From positions 1 to 64,000 of the forward strand of contig JAKLIY010000007.1 in NCBI GenBank assembly GCA_022709365.1: a DNA stretch of 64,000 nt, in the 5' to 3' direction. Shown here one piece after another: positions 25,769 through 36,598 of the stretch. A program made the translations under genes and the position numbers. This DNA comes from Pseudomonadota bacterium (lineage in GTDB: Bacteria > Pseudomonadota > Gammaproteobacteria > Competibacterales > Competibacteraceae). A model generated the notes under the pieces. It did not search any database. It was not told the DNA's origin and saw only the letters and a list, made by a program, of their open reading frames with translations. Numbering within the stretch: position 1 is the first letter of the stretch; the number at the start of each line of letters is the position of its first letter.

Positions 25769-28759
25769 TCAGCGGGCAACAGAGTAGCAGGAACGTTCCC
25801 GGTTCAGCGCCAGCAGGCGGCGCAGAATGTCCGCCTCGGTCAAGTCCGCCGGCCAGCCGTAAGCGGCAGCGACGGCTTCATCGAGGGCGCGATGGGCGTG
25901 AACCAGCCAGGCCGGACGCTGATTGTAGAGATTCGTCAGGGTGCGTCGCTTGAGTTCGGCGGCATGTTCGGGTCTGGGGATCAGGCGATCAGGATAGCCG
26001 GGGACAATTTCGGGAACGCGATCTACCCAGTCGGGGGGATTGAGCCAGTTTTCGCGCAGTTCGTTCAGCCGCCGGGCAGCGGCGGCGATTTCGGGAAAGT
26101 GGGTATCCGGGTCTGGATCAGTCAAGACACCTTCCGGGAAGGGGAAGGTCTCGAAGCAGGTGGTCGGTGTGTAGCGGGGATCATTGCCTTTGCCAAGCCA
26201 AGTACAAGTTCCCAGCGCCCAGAGTTCATGAAACCGCGAGTGCAGGATGCCGAAGGTGGCATCGTCGGAACGGGCAAAAATATAAACGCCATCATCTGAA
26301 ATGACTATGGATGGAACCCACACAAATAGGCGATATTTTGAAACACGCGGTGTGGCAATATAGCGTTTTAAGAGCAAAGTAGCTTGGCGCATCTCAGTTG
26401 CAGGGCGACGATGTAACCACCATTTCAATCTGGCGCGTTCTTCCCGATTGACTTGGCGCTCTGTATAGACGGCTCTATAAATATACTCAAAGGGTCTCTC
26501 ATATAATGCTGCATTTTGTTCATCTAGTTCAGCAAAGTAAATAATCCATTTTGGTGGCTCACGACCAGCAATTGATTTTCCATTAACCCAAGGAAATAGC
26601 ACTTCTGAATTAGGTTTATTATGGGGATTAGGAAAACCCAATAACGCTTGTGCCTGTTCACTAGTAATATCAAATGCGCCAGCTTTTTTTGTACCAATGA
26701 AACAAATTTTAGAGTTTTCAAGTAGTAGCTTTGCTTGGGTTAAATCCATCGCGTCAGCAGTGGTTAGCCGGCTGGTCAAATCCGCGTAAATTTCCGCCAC
26801 GGGCTGGCCGTTTAAAACCGCATCACCGGTTGCCGAACCAAATCCCACCAGCGACACCCGCACCGCCGCGCCATTATTGATCCACGGCTCATCTGACCAT
26901 GCATGGAAAATTACCAGTTTCTCACCCCCACCCCAACCCTCCCCCATCAAGGGGGAGGGAGTCGCGAGAATGCGCTCCAACACTTTGCGATTAGCCCCGC
27001 CGCGAATCGAGTTCGTCGCCACCAAGCCGGCGCGTTGCGCCTGACCCGCTGCAATCTGCGCCCGCGCTTTCTCGAACCAATAACAGACCAGATCAGCGCC
27101 GCCCGGAACCCGCCCGGCGTAGACATGGCGCAGTCGAGCGGCGTACTCATCGCCTAATTCCCGCAACAGCTTGGAGCCGCCCAAAAACGGCGGATTACCG
27201 ACAATCGCCTCCGCAACCGGCCAAGTGGCTTCTCTTACCGAATTCCCCTCCTTGGACAAGGAGGGGTGGCGCGCAGCGCCGGGGTGGTTCGACACGTTCG
27301 GCAAGACCCCCCCGTCCCTTTGGGACACCCCCCCTTGGCAGGGGGGGAATTCAGGAGGGATATCCAGCAACGCATCCCGGCACTCGATGTGATGCAGCGG
27401 TTTCAGAATCGGCTGATCGTTCAAGCTGTAGCCATTGCCCAGCATCCATTGAATCTCGCCGATCCACACCGTCAACCGCGCCAGTTCCGCCGCATAAGCA
27501 TTGATCTCGATGCCCAACACCGCCTCCGGCCCGACCGCCGGAAAGCCGCGTTGCAGACCCAGCGCCTCAGCCTCCAGCATCACCTGATGCTCAAGGTCTT
27601 TCAGCGTCCGCAGCGCCAAATAGAGGAAATTGCCCGACCCACAAGCCGGATCAAGTACCCGGAATGTCCGCAACTGTTCCAAAAAGCCGTGTAGCCGATC
27701 CGTCGCCTGCTGACGCGCCTTGGCCCGGTTCTTCGCCAAGCGATCCTCAATATCCGCTTTGGCCGCAGCCCACTCCGCCAACAGCGGGTCACGAATCACC
27801 GGCTCAATCAACCGGCGGATCGAAGCGGCATCGGTGTAATGCGCGCCCAGTTGACTGCGCTTGTCCGGGTCTAGCCCGCGCTCAAACAACGTCCCGAAGA
27901 TCGCCGGTTCAATCGCCGACCAGTCCAGCGCCGTCGCGGAATGCAGCGTATCCAGATCGGCCCGCTCCAACGGCAGGCAGCGGTCGTCATCGAACAGCCC
28001 ACCGTTGAACCAGGGAATCCGCTGGAGACCGAAGCGCCCGCCTTGATGCATGGCGTGGAATAAATCCCCCGCCAGCGCCGGGAAGTCAGCGGGGGTGCGC
28101 CGCGCCTCGGCTAACAGGTTGCTGAATAACTGGTCCGGCAACAGGCCAATGTCCTCGGCGAACAGGCAGAACAGCGACCGGGTCATGAAATGGGCGACCG
28201 CCTGCGGATCATGACCGCGCTGGCGGAGGCGTTGCGCCAACCCGCCCAACAGCGTCGCCGCATCCTGGGTGACCGCCTCCCGCGTCCGGGACGGTTGCAA
28301 CCGTTCAGGGTACAGGAACGCCCAACGCAGCAGATCAAACTTCGCCGGATCGGCCAGATCGTCCAGCGTCAGCCGGTGCGTGACATTAACGGTATTCGGG
28401 AAATTCGTGTGGATCTCAATCGTTAAAAAATCACTGACGATCAACAGCAGGGGATTTTCCAGCGCCAGCGCGTATTGCTGCAATTGCCGCAGCGCCGCGC
28501 CCAAATCCTTGTGCTTGCCCTTGTATTCCCAGGCGAAGCAGCCCTTGCGCCACACATCCGCCCAACCCTGGCTCCCGCCGGTCTTTTTCACACCCTTTTC
28601 AAAAGTGAACCATTCGCCGTGCGGATCGGCCATTGCCGGTTCAGGGATTTCCAGCAGCCGACAGAGTTGATTGAAATGTGACTGCGATCCGCTGCGTTCC
28701 GTGAGCGTGCTATCACTCCAGAACTGGATGAATTCAGCAATCTGTACCGGCGTGGTCAT
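25769..28759 (-). CDS. MmeI-like (type IIL) single-chain restriction-modification enzyme
   Basis: The product is about 996 residues from ATG 28759. An N-terminal nuclease domain shows GWADVWRKGCFAWEYKGKHKDL, a PD-(D/E)XK pattern with E-x-K. A helical region follows, then the N6-adenine methyltransferase with FRVLDPACGSGNFLYLALR (SAM motif I) and AIVGNPPFLGG (catalytic NPPF). The C-terminal third is the target-recognition domain. One protein therefore cuts and methylates. Two dispersed repeats are translated in frame, one of about 38 codons just before the NPPF motif and one of about 15 codons after it. The recognition-domain DNA (about 26290-26750) is strikingly AT-rich, suggesting domain replacement. 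Activity after these insertions is uncertain. Confidence 0.88.
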   Translation of the reverse strand: MTTPVQIAEFIQFWSDSTLTERSGSQSHFNQLCRLLEIPEPAMADPHGEWFTFEKGVKKTGGSQGWADVWRKGCFAWEYKGKHKDLGAALRQLQQYALALENPLLLIVSDFLTIEIHTNFPNTVNVTHRLTLDDLADPAKFDLLRWAFLYPERLQPSRTREAVTQDAATLLGGLAQRLRQRGHDPQAVAHFMTRSLFCLFAEDIGLLPDQLFSNLLAEARRTPADFPALAGDLFHAMHQGGRFGLQRIPWFNGGLFDDDRCLPLERADLDTLHSATALDWSAIEPAIFGTLFERGLDPDKRSQLGAHYTDAASIRRLIEPVIRDPLLAEWAAAKADIEDRLAKNRAKARQQATDRLHGFLEQLRTFRVLDPACGSGNFLYLALRTLKDLEHQVMLEAEALGLQRGFPAVGPEAVLGIEINAYAAELARLTVWIGEIQWMLGNGYSLNDQPILKPLHHIECRDALLDIPPEFPPCQGGVSQRDGGVLPNVSNHPGAARHPSLSKEGNSVREATWPVAEAIVGNPPFLGGSKLLRELGDEYAARLRHVYAGRVPGGADLVCYWFEKARAQIAAGQAQRAGLVATNSIRGGANRKVLERILATPSPLMGEGWGGGEKLVIFHAWSDEPWINNGAAVRVSLVGFGSATGDAVLNGQPVAEIYADLTSRLTTADAMDLTQAKLLLENSKICFIGTKKAGAFDITSEQAQALLGFPNPHNKPNSEVLFPWVNGKSIAGREPPKWIIYFAELDEQNAALYERPFEYIYRAVYTERQVNREERARLKWWLHRRPATEMRQATLLLKRYIATPRVSKYRLFVWVPSIVISDDGVYIFARSDDATFGILHSRFHELWALGTCTWLGKGNDPRYTPTTCFETFPFPEGVLTDPDPDTHFPEIAAAARRLNELRENWLNPPDWVDRVPEIVPGYPDRLIPRPEHAAELKRRTLTNLYNQRPAWLVHAHRALDEAVAAAYGWPADLTEADILRRLLALNRERSCYSVAR
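26924..26966. repeat. Dispersed palindromic repeat inside the MmeI-like gene
   Basis: CTCCCCCATCAAGGGGGAGGG and flanking ACCCTC form a hairpin. Translated in frame as ATPSPLMGEGWGGGEK, it interrupts the methyltransferase domain about 90 residues after the NPPF motif. Related elements lie at 41399 and 52765. Confidence 0.6.
27240..27352. repeat. MITE-like 113-bp repeat inserted in frame in the MmeI-like gene
   Basis: The element is bounded by GAATTCCCCTCCTTGG at the left and CCAAG/GCAGGGGGGGAATTC style sequence at the right, an imperfect terminal inverted repeat beginning with GAATTC at both ends. It contains GGAGGGGTGGCGCGCAGCGC and a CCCCCCCTTGG palindrome. It adds a Pro/Gly/Ser-rich insert in the protein just before the catalytic NPPF motif. 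Confidence 0.6.
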
Positions 28760-28937
28760 CAGCGCTTGTGTGATCGAGCGTCCACGCAACGGTCTGGGTT
28801 GACCCGTCCATAGAGGTCTCTGTGGTAGATTCAGGAAAACGTCAAGTTTAGTATAAACGACGATCTGGATTTGTTGGGTGGCCCTCCCCGTGCCGGCTGC
28901 CCCCGTTTTCCAACCATCACCCCCACGGACTGCCTTT

Positions 28938-31787
<2,850 letters not shown>

Positions 31788-31830
31788 GGGCGCTGGTTCA
31801 GTTTGATTAAAGGTAACCCGGAGTCACGCC

Positions 31831-33405
31831 ATGCGCTTTTTCAACACCGAAGGCCCGGTGCGGCCTGAAGACCACTACAGTCTGCCGCCTCTGCGCCGCT
31901 GGAATCTGGAAGAAGTGTTGGGGCTGATCGACCAGAAAAAATACTTCCTGCTCCACGCCCCGCGCCAGACCGGCAAGACCAGTTGCCTGCTGGCGTTGAT
32001 GGATTATCTGAACCGTGAAGGACGCTACCGGGCCGTTTACGCCAACATCGAGGGAGCGCAGGCCTATCGCGAGCAGGTCGATCAAGGCATGGCCACGGTG
32101 GTGACTGATATTGCCGCCTGGGCGCAGGAGTGGTCCGGCGAGGATAAGGCGCCCGAACTGGCGCGGCAGGTCCTGGCGACCACGCCACCAGGTTCGGCGC
32201 TGGGCGGCTTCCTCAGCCAGTGGTGCGCCAGCACGCCACAACCCCTCGTCTTGATGCTCGACGAAGTGGATGCGCTGATCGGGGATACGCTAATTTCCCT
32301 GCTGCGCCAGTTGCGCGCCGGCTATCTTAAACGCCCACGGCGCTTCCCGCAGACGGTGATCCTGTGCGGGGTTCGCGATCTGCGCGACTATCGAATTCAC
32401 GCCCGCTCCGAACCCAGTCCCATCACCGGCGGCAGCGCCTTCAACATCAAGGCCGAGTCGCTGCGCTTGGGCGATTTTACGGCGGACGAGGTCGCCACCC
32501 TGCTCCGGGAACATACGGCCGAGACCGGACAGGTCTTCACCGCCGAGGCGCTGGCGCGGGTTTGGGACCTGACCCAGGGCCAGCCCTGGCTGGTCAACGC
32601 CCTGGCTTATCACGTCTGTTTTCGCCAGCCGGAAGGACGGGACCGCAGCCGGCCGGTGACCGTCGACCTCATTGACCAGGCTAAAGAGTATCTGATCATC
32701 AACCGGGTCACTCATCTGGATCAATTGGCCGACAAGCTGCGTGAGGAGCGGGTGCGGCGGGTCATTGAGCCGATGCTGGCCGGGACGCTGATGGACGCCG
32801 GGCCGGAAGACGACCGCCAGTATCTAGTCGACTTGGGGTTGCTGCGCCGCGATGGCGCTGGCGGACTGGTGGTCGCTAATCCGATCTACCGCGAAGTCCT
32901 GCCGCGCGCCCTCGCCAGCGGTCCCCAGGATACTCTGCCCCAGATCACCCCGACCTGGTTGAACGCTGACGGCGGTCTCCATCCCGAACGCCTGCTGGAC
33001 GCCTTTCTGGCCTTCTGGCGCCAGCACGGCCAGCCGTTGCTGGGCAGCGCGCCCTATCACGAAATCGCCCCGCATCTGGTGCTGATGGCCTTCCTGCACC
33101 GGGTGGTTAATGGCGAGGGGACGCTGGAGCGGGAATACGCCATCGGGTCGGGACGGATGGATCTCTGTCTGCGCTATCGTGCAGTGACGTTGGGGATGGA
33201 ACTCAAGGTTTGGCGCGACGGCGACCGGGATCCGCTCCAGGCCGGGCTGGCGCAGTTGGACAGCTATCTGGCGGGGCTGGGGCTGGATACGGGCTGGTTG
33301 ATAATCTTCGACCGCCGGACGGGTCAGCCGCCGATTGCCGAGCGCACGATGAGCGCTGAGCAGACCAGTCCCCAGGGCCGACGCATTCAGGTGGTGCGTG
33401 CTTGA
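31831..33405 (+). CDS. AAA-like ATPase with C-terminal PD-(D/E)XK nuclease-like segment
   Basis: The 524-residue protein has a Walker A (HAPRQTGKTS, residues 42-51), a Walker B (LVLMLDEVDAL, near 140) and the arginine-rich and helical parts of AAA_35-type ATPases. A winged-helix-like middle follows (LRLGDFTADEVATLLREHT). Near residues 448-470 the sequence GRMDLCLRYRAV-LGMELKVW matches the D ... E-x-K pattern of PD-(D/E)XK nucleases, as in several ATPase-nuclease families of mobile or defence islands. The biological role is unknown. It lies between the ligase fusion gene and a duplicate of that gene's 3' end, which suggests it arrived with a local rearrangement. Confidence 0.75.
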   Translation: MRFFNTEGPVRPEDHYSLPPLRRWNLEEVLGLIDQKKYFLLHAPRQTGKTSCLLALMDYLNREGRYRAVYANIEGAQAYREQVDQGMATVVTDIAAWAQEWSGEDKAPELARQVLATTPPGSALGGFLSQWCASTPQPLVLMLDEVDALIGDTLISLLRQLRAGYLKRPRRFPQTVILCGVRDLRDYRIHARSEPSPITGGSAFNIKAESLRLGDFTADEVATLLREHTAETGQVFTAEALARVWDLTQGQPWLVNALAYHVCFRQPEGRDRSRPVTVDLIDQAKEYLIINRVTHLDQLADKLREERVRRVIEPMLAGTLMDAGPEDDRQYLVDLGLLRRDGAGGLVVANPIYREVLPRALASGPQDTLPQITPTWLNADGGLHPERLLDAFLAFWRQHGQPLLGSAPYHEIAPHLVLMAFLHRVVNGEGTLEREYAIGSGRMDLCLRYRAVTLGMELKVWRDGDRDPLQAGLAQLDSYLAGLGLDTGWLIIFDRRTGQPPIAERTMSAEQTSPQGRRIQVVRA

Positions 33406-33411
33406 GAAACT

Positions 33412-33440
33412 CACTCCCCCGCCAACGGGCGCGGGGAGTG
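33412..33440 (+). terminator. Hairpin after the AAA ATPase gene
   Basis: CACTCCCCCGCC and GGCGCGGGGAGTG form a strong stem around AACG, 7 bp behind the stop codon. No T-run follows, so it is a weak candidate intrinsic terminator. Confidence 0.5.
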
Positions 33441-33556
33441 AACCGTTCTGGATGCAGGGGGTTCATTCAGGAATTTCGTCGGTCAATTTGTTCCGTCATC
33501 AACCTTTGAAAGTCCTGTGAAGGAATCGATCGGACGATTTCCCCACCAGACCAACC

Positions 33557-33648
33557 GGCGATGACGGGTTAGCGGCAGTGCGGTTGCGGAACGCCGCACG
33601 GGCGGTGATTCTGGACCATTGCAGCGAGCCGGATGCGGGGAAGATTAA
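33557..33648 (+). pseudogene. Degenerate copy of the 3' end of the ACP-ligase-acyltransferase gene
   Basis: About 90 bp align without large gaps to 31697-31787, including GGCGATGAC, AGCGGCAGTGCGG, CGGGCGGTGATTCTG, CCATTGC and CGGATGC. The copy is diverged and frame-broken and has no start. The rest of the intergenic region 33406-33757 holds a hairpin at its left and the VapBC promoter area at its right. Confidence 0.75.
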
Positions 33649-33757
33649 TGTGCACTGATCGGCATGGACTCGTGTAGCCTCGATTCAGCAGAATCCTTGA
33701 TAGAGTCCGCTGTTAGGCATATACTTTGGTATCTATCATTGCTATGAGGGTGCCGCT

Positions 33758-34018
33758 ATGCGCCAAGTCGCTAAACTGTTTACCAATGGTCGCAGCCAAG
33801 CCGTGCGTTTGCCGGCCGCCTATCGGTTCGATACTCAGGAAGTGTTCATCCGCCAAGACCCTGACACGGGTGACGTGATCTTGTCGCGCAAACCCGCCAC
33901 TTGGGAGAGTTTCTTCGCGGTGCTCAAGGACGTTGATGTACCCGCCGATTTCCTGGACCAAAACGAGCGCAACCGGGGAATCTCCGAGCGCGATCCCTTC
34001 ACCGGGTGGAGCGAATGA
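33758..34018 (+). CDS. vapB: VapB-type (AbrB-like) antitoxin
   Basis: The 86-residue product has the swapped-hairpin AbrB/MazE DNA-binding start MRQVAKLFTNGRSQAVRLPAAYRF, typical of VapB antitoxins, and a C-terminal toxin-neutralising part (SFFAVLKDVDVPADFL). It represses its own operon together with VapC. Its stop overlaps the toxin start as ATGA, giving coupled translation with the antitoxin made first. Complete. Confidence 0.92.
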   Translation: MRQVAKLFTNGRSQAVRLPAAYRFDTQEVFIRQDPDTGDVILSRKPATWESFFAVLKDVDVPADFLDQNERNRGISERDPFTGWSE

Positions 34019-34413
34019 AGCGGTATATGCTCGACACCAACACGGTGAGCTACCTGATTAAAAAACATCCGGCAGTCGCGCAGCGCGTGGTCGCCGCCCC
34101 CATGGTCTCCCTGTGCCTGTCAGCGATCACCGCAGGCGAATTGCTTTTTGGCTTGGCACGGCGGCCAGAGGCCAAGCGACTTCACCTGGCCGTGCAGGAA
34201 CTCTTACGGCGCGTCGATGTGCTGCCGTGGGACAGCGCCATTGCCGAGCGTTACGGAACAGTACGGGCCAATCTGGAGGGTCTGGGCAACATATTAGCGC
34301 CGCTGGATTTGCTGATCGCTACGCACGCACTGGGCATCGGTGCGGTACTGGTGACCAGCGACCGGGCTTTCGGTCAGGTTGCCGACTTGCCGATCGAAGA
34401 CTGGACCAACTGA
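34015..34413 (+). CDS. vapC: VapC-type PIN-domain ribonuclease toxin
   Basis: The 132-residue PIN protein begins MKRYMLDTNTVSYLI with the first catalytic Asp (D7). It keeps the other acidic residues in ITAGELLFGL, LAPLDLLIATHAL and VTSDRAFGQV. VapC toxins cut tRNA or rRNA and are held inactive by VapB. I chose ATG 34015, which overlaps the vapB stop by four bases, over GTG 34006. In contrast to the remnant at 6.0 kb this toxin is full length. Confidence 0.92.
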   Translation: MKRYMLDTNTVSYLIKKHPAVAQRVVAAPMVSLCLSAITAGELLFGLARRPEAKRLHLAVQELLRRVDVLPWDSAIAERYGTVRANLEGLGNILAPLDLLIATHALGIGAVLVTSDRAFGQVADLPIEDWTN

Positions 34414-34424
34414 TCCGAATTCTT

Positions 34425-34464
34425 GGAAACCGGGGTCAGTCCCTGGTAGCCCCTCCCGGTTTCC
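34425..34464. terminator. Bidirectional hairpin between vapC and the acetolactate synthase gene
   Basis: GGAAACCGGG and CCCGGTTTCC are perfect 10-bp arms about 20 bp apart, placed exactly between two convergent genes. No T-run is seen, so it may act as a structural barrier or processing signal rather than a classical terminator. Confidence 0.55.
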
Positions 34465-34468
34465 GCGT

Positions 34469-36259
34469 TCACTCCACCGTATGAATCATATCCGCCAGGC
34501 GTCCGCCCGGCGGAATCATCGGCTTCACATCCTCGGCGCGTTCGACCCAGACATCCACCACGCACGGCCCCTCATAGGCCAGCGCCCGTTCGATGCCCTC
34601 GCAGATTTCCCCGGGCCGGGTGATGCGCACGGTTTCAATGCCGGGAAATACCCGCCCCAGGTTCAGATAATTGGGATTCGGCGTCCGGCATTCCTTGCTC
34701 TCGATGCAGGCCGGATCACAATCCACCGTGCGGGCCAGACAGGTCTCGTAATGATGGCCCTGGCTGAACATGTCTTCCCACTGCCGAACCATACCCAGGA
34801 AGCCATTGTTGAGAATGAATACCTTGACCGGAATACGGTGAGCCGCGATGGTCGCCAGCTCCTGCAGGTTCATCTGGAAACTGCCGTCGCCGTCGATGCA
34901 GATCACCGTCTTGTCCGGGCGGGCGAAACAGGCACCCATCGCGGCGGGCAGGCCAAAACCCATCGTCCCCAGTCCCCCGGAACTGATCCACTGGCGCGGC
35001 TCCTGGTAGTTGTAGAACAGCGCCGCCCACATCTGATGCTGGCCGACGCCGGTCACCACAACGCTGCTTTGACAGGTCAACCGGGACAGCTCTTCAATGA
35101 ACTGCTGGGGCTTGATGAAGTTCCCACCCGCACGGTAGCCCGGCGCATGTTCCTGCTTCCAGGCCCGGAGCGTATCCAGCCATGCCGCGTGGGAAAGGCA
35201 GGCCAGATGATCAGGATGGTTGGCGTGAAGCAGGAAATCCCGGGCGCTGGCCCGCAGCGCGTACTGCACCGGAATCGCCTTGTTAATCTCGGTCGCATCG
35301 ATATCGACATGGGCGAGAGTCTTGCCGTGGCCGAACTCCCGCACCGCGACTCGATCATCAAAGCGCGCGCCGATGTTGAGAATGAAATCGGCGTCCCGCA
35401 ACGCCCGATTCGCCGCGACCGTGCCATGCATCCCCGGCATCCCCAGAAACAGCGGGTGGTCGTGAGGCACTGCGCCCAGTCCCATGAAGGTCAGGGTGAT
35501 CGGCAACTGATAGTGATCCACAAACCGCCGTAATTCGGCGCTGGCTTCACCGCTGATGACGCCGCCGCCCGCCAGAATGACCGGACGTTGCGCCTGGGCC
35601 AGCGCCGCCAGCAGGCGATCCGCTGTAGGTCGATGCATCGTTACCTGGGGATGATAGCCCCGCAAGCGCCGGGGTTGGTGGCTGACAACGGACTGGCCGA
35701 TCAGGGCATTCTTGCAAATGTCGATGACCACCGGGCCGGGTCGACCGCTGCCGGCGACGAAGAAAGCTTGGCGCAACACCCCGGCGAGATCATCGCTCTC
35801 CTTGATCAGATAGTTGTGCTTGGTGATGGAACGGGTAATGCCCACCATATCCACTTCCTGGAAAGCGTCCTTACCGAGCATGGAACTGGGCACCTGGCCA
35901 GTGATGAACACACAAGGGATGGAATCCTTGTAGGCATCGGCGATGGGCGTGACCAGGTTGGTGGCCCCCGGCCCGGAGGTGACCAGCGCCACCCCAATCT
36001 GGCCACTGGCCCGAGCGTAACCTTCGGCGGCATGACCCGCTCCACCCTCCTGACGACAGAGGATGAAACGGGGCGTCTTCCGTCCCTGGCGCATTCGCCG
36101 GTTCATCTCGGCATGTAACGGGATGATTGCGCCGCCGGTGTGGCCGAAAAGGTATTCGACGCCCAGTTCGTTGAGGACATCGATGGCGATTTCAGCACCG
36201 GTTTTCTCGGGGGCAGCAGGCGTTGCGTGTTCCGCAACGGACTCGGTCAGATCCAGCAT
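34469..36259 (-). CDS. ilvB: Acetolactate synthase large subunit
   Basis: The 596-residue enzyme uses thiamine diphosphate to form acetolactate or acetohydroxybutyrate in branched-chain amino-acid synthesis. Visible are the catalytic glutamate in ILCRQEGGAGHAAEGYAR (about E71), GPGATNLVTPIADAY, VVIDICKN and the ThDP-binding GDGSFQMNLQELATI ... ILNNGFLGMVRQW. Length and motifs fit the biosynthetic AHAS group. No small regulatory subunit gene (ilvN/ilvH) lies next to it, so either the partner is encoded elsewhere or the enzyme acts without it. The 340-bp leader upstream could hold regulatory structure. Confidence 0.92.
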   Translation of the reverse strand: MLDLTESVAEHATPAAPEKTGAEIAIDVLNELGVEYLFGHTGGAIIPLHAEMNRRMRQGRKTPRFILCRQEGGAGHAAEGYARASGQIGVALVTSGPGATNLVTPIADAYKDSIPCVFITGQVPSSMLGKDAFQEVDMVGITRSITKHNYLIKESDDLAGVLRQAFFVAGSGRPGPVVIDICKNALIGQSVVSHQPRRLRGYHPQVTMHRPTADRLLAALAQAQRPVILAGGGVISGEASAELRRFVDHYQLPITLTFMGLGAVPHDHPLFLGMPGMHGTVAANRALRDADFILNIGARFDDRVAVREFGHGKTLAHVDIDATEINKAIPVQYALRASARDFLLHANHPDHLACLSHAAWLDTLRAWKQEHAPGYRAGGNFIKPQQFIEELSRLTCQSSVVVTGVGQHQMWAALFYNYQEPRQWISSGGLGTMGFGLPAAMGACFARPDKTVICIDGDGSFQMNLQELATIAAHRIPVKVFILNNGFLGMVRQWEDMFSQGHHYETCLARTVDCDPACIESKECRTPNPNYLNLGRVFPGIETVRITRPGEICEGIERALAYEGPCVVDVWVERAEDVKPMIPPGGRLADMIHTVE

Positions 36260-36598
36260 GGGAATACCTTAATTAACAAGGGATCAAGGGAGGGCGAATG
36301 AATCAATACGCCATTTTAACCCTTTTCCCCTATAAATCATGCATCATTTTCGCCTTTCAAAAATCATTTGTTTTATTAATGAGACATATTAGCCAGCGTC
36401 CGCTTCGAACCCTGATAGCTAAATTGACCGGTTCGGAATGAACCGATCAGCCTAAAAGAACCGGTTTTTTCGAAAATGACTGGGTTAAAAGCAAGCCTAA
36501 TCAAAAATAAGGCGCTAATAAATACAGTTATTGATTGGCATAGAATTTGATGCTGTTAAATCACTTATACTTACAGCAAGCGGCGTGGAGAAAGAACG
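36260..36598. other. AT-rich divergent intergenic region with hairpin
   Basis: This lies between the divergent acetolactate synthase and metzincin genes. On either strand, GACCGGTTC and GAACCGATC pair around GGAAT at 36426-36448, followed by a second AACCGGTT palindrome with a T-run at 36458-36469. On the forward strand the latter ends in TTTTTT. A possible promoter for the metzincin gene is TTGATT (36531) with TGTTAA (36554) at 17-bp spacing. No gene is seen. Confidence 0.5.

Noticed and set aside
34379-35533. Forward open frame of 384 codons
   Set aside because: It is antisense to the acetolactate synthase gene and starts inside vapC; a GC-rich codon-bias shadow.
36426-36469. Branched-chain amino-acid attenuator in front of the acetolactate synthase gene
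   Set aside because: Hairpins are present, but no leader peptide with Leu/Val/Ile codons was found on the reverse strand, and the T-run is on the forward strand.
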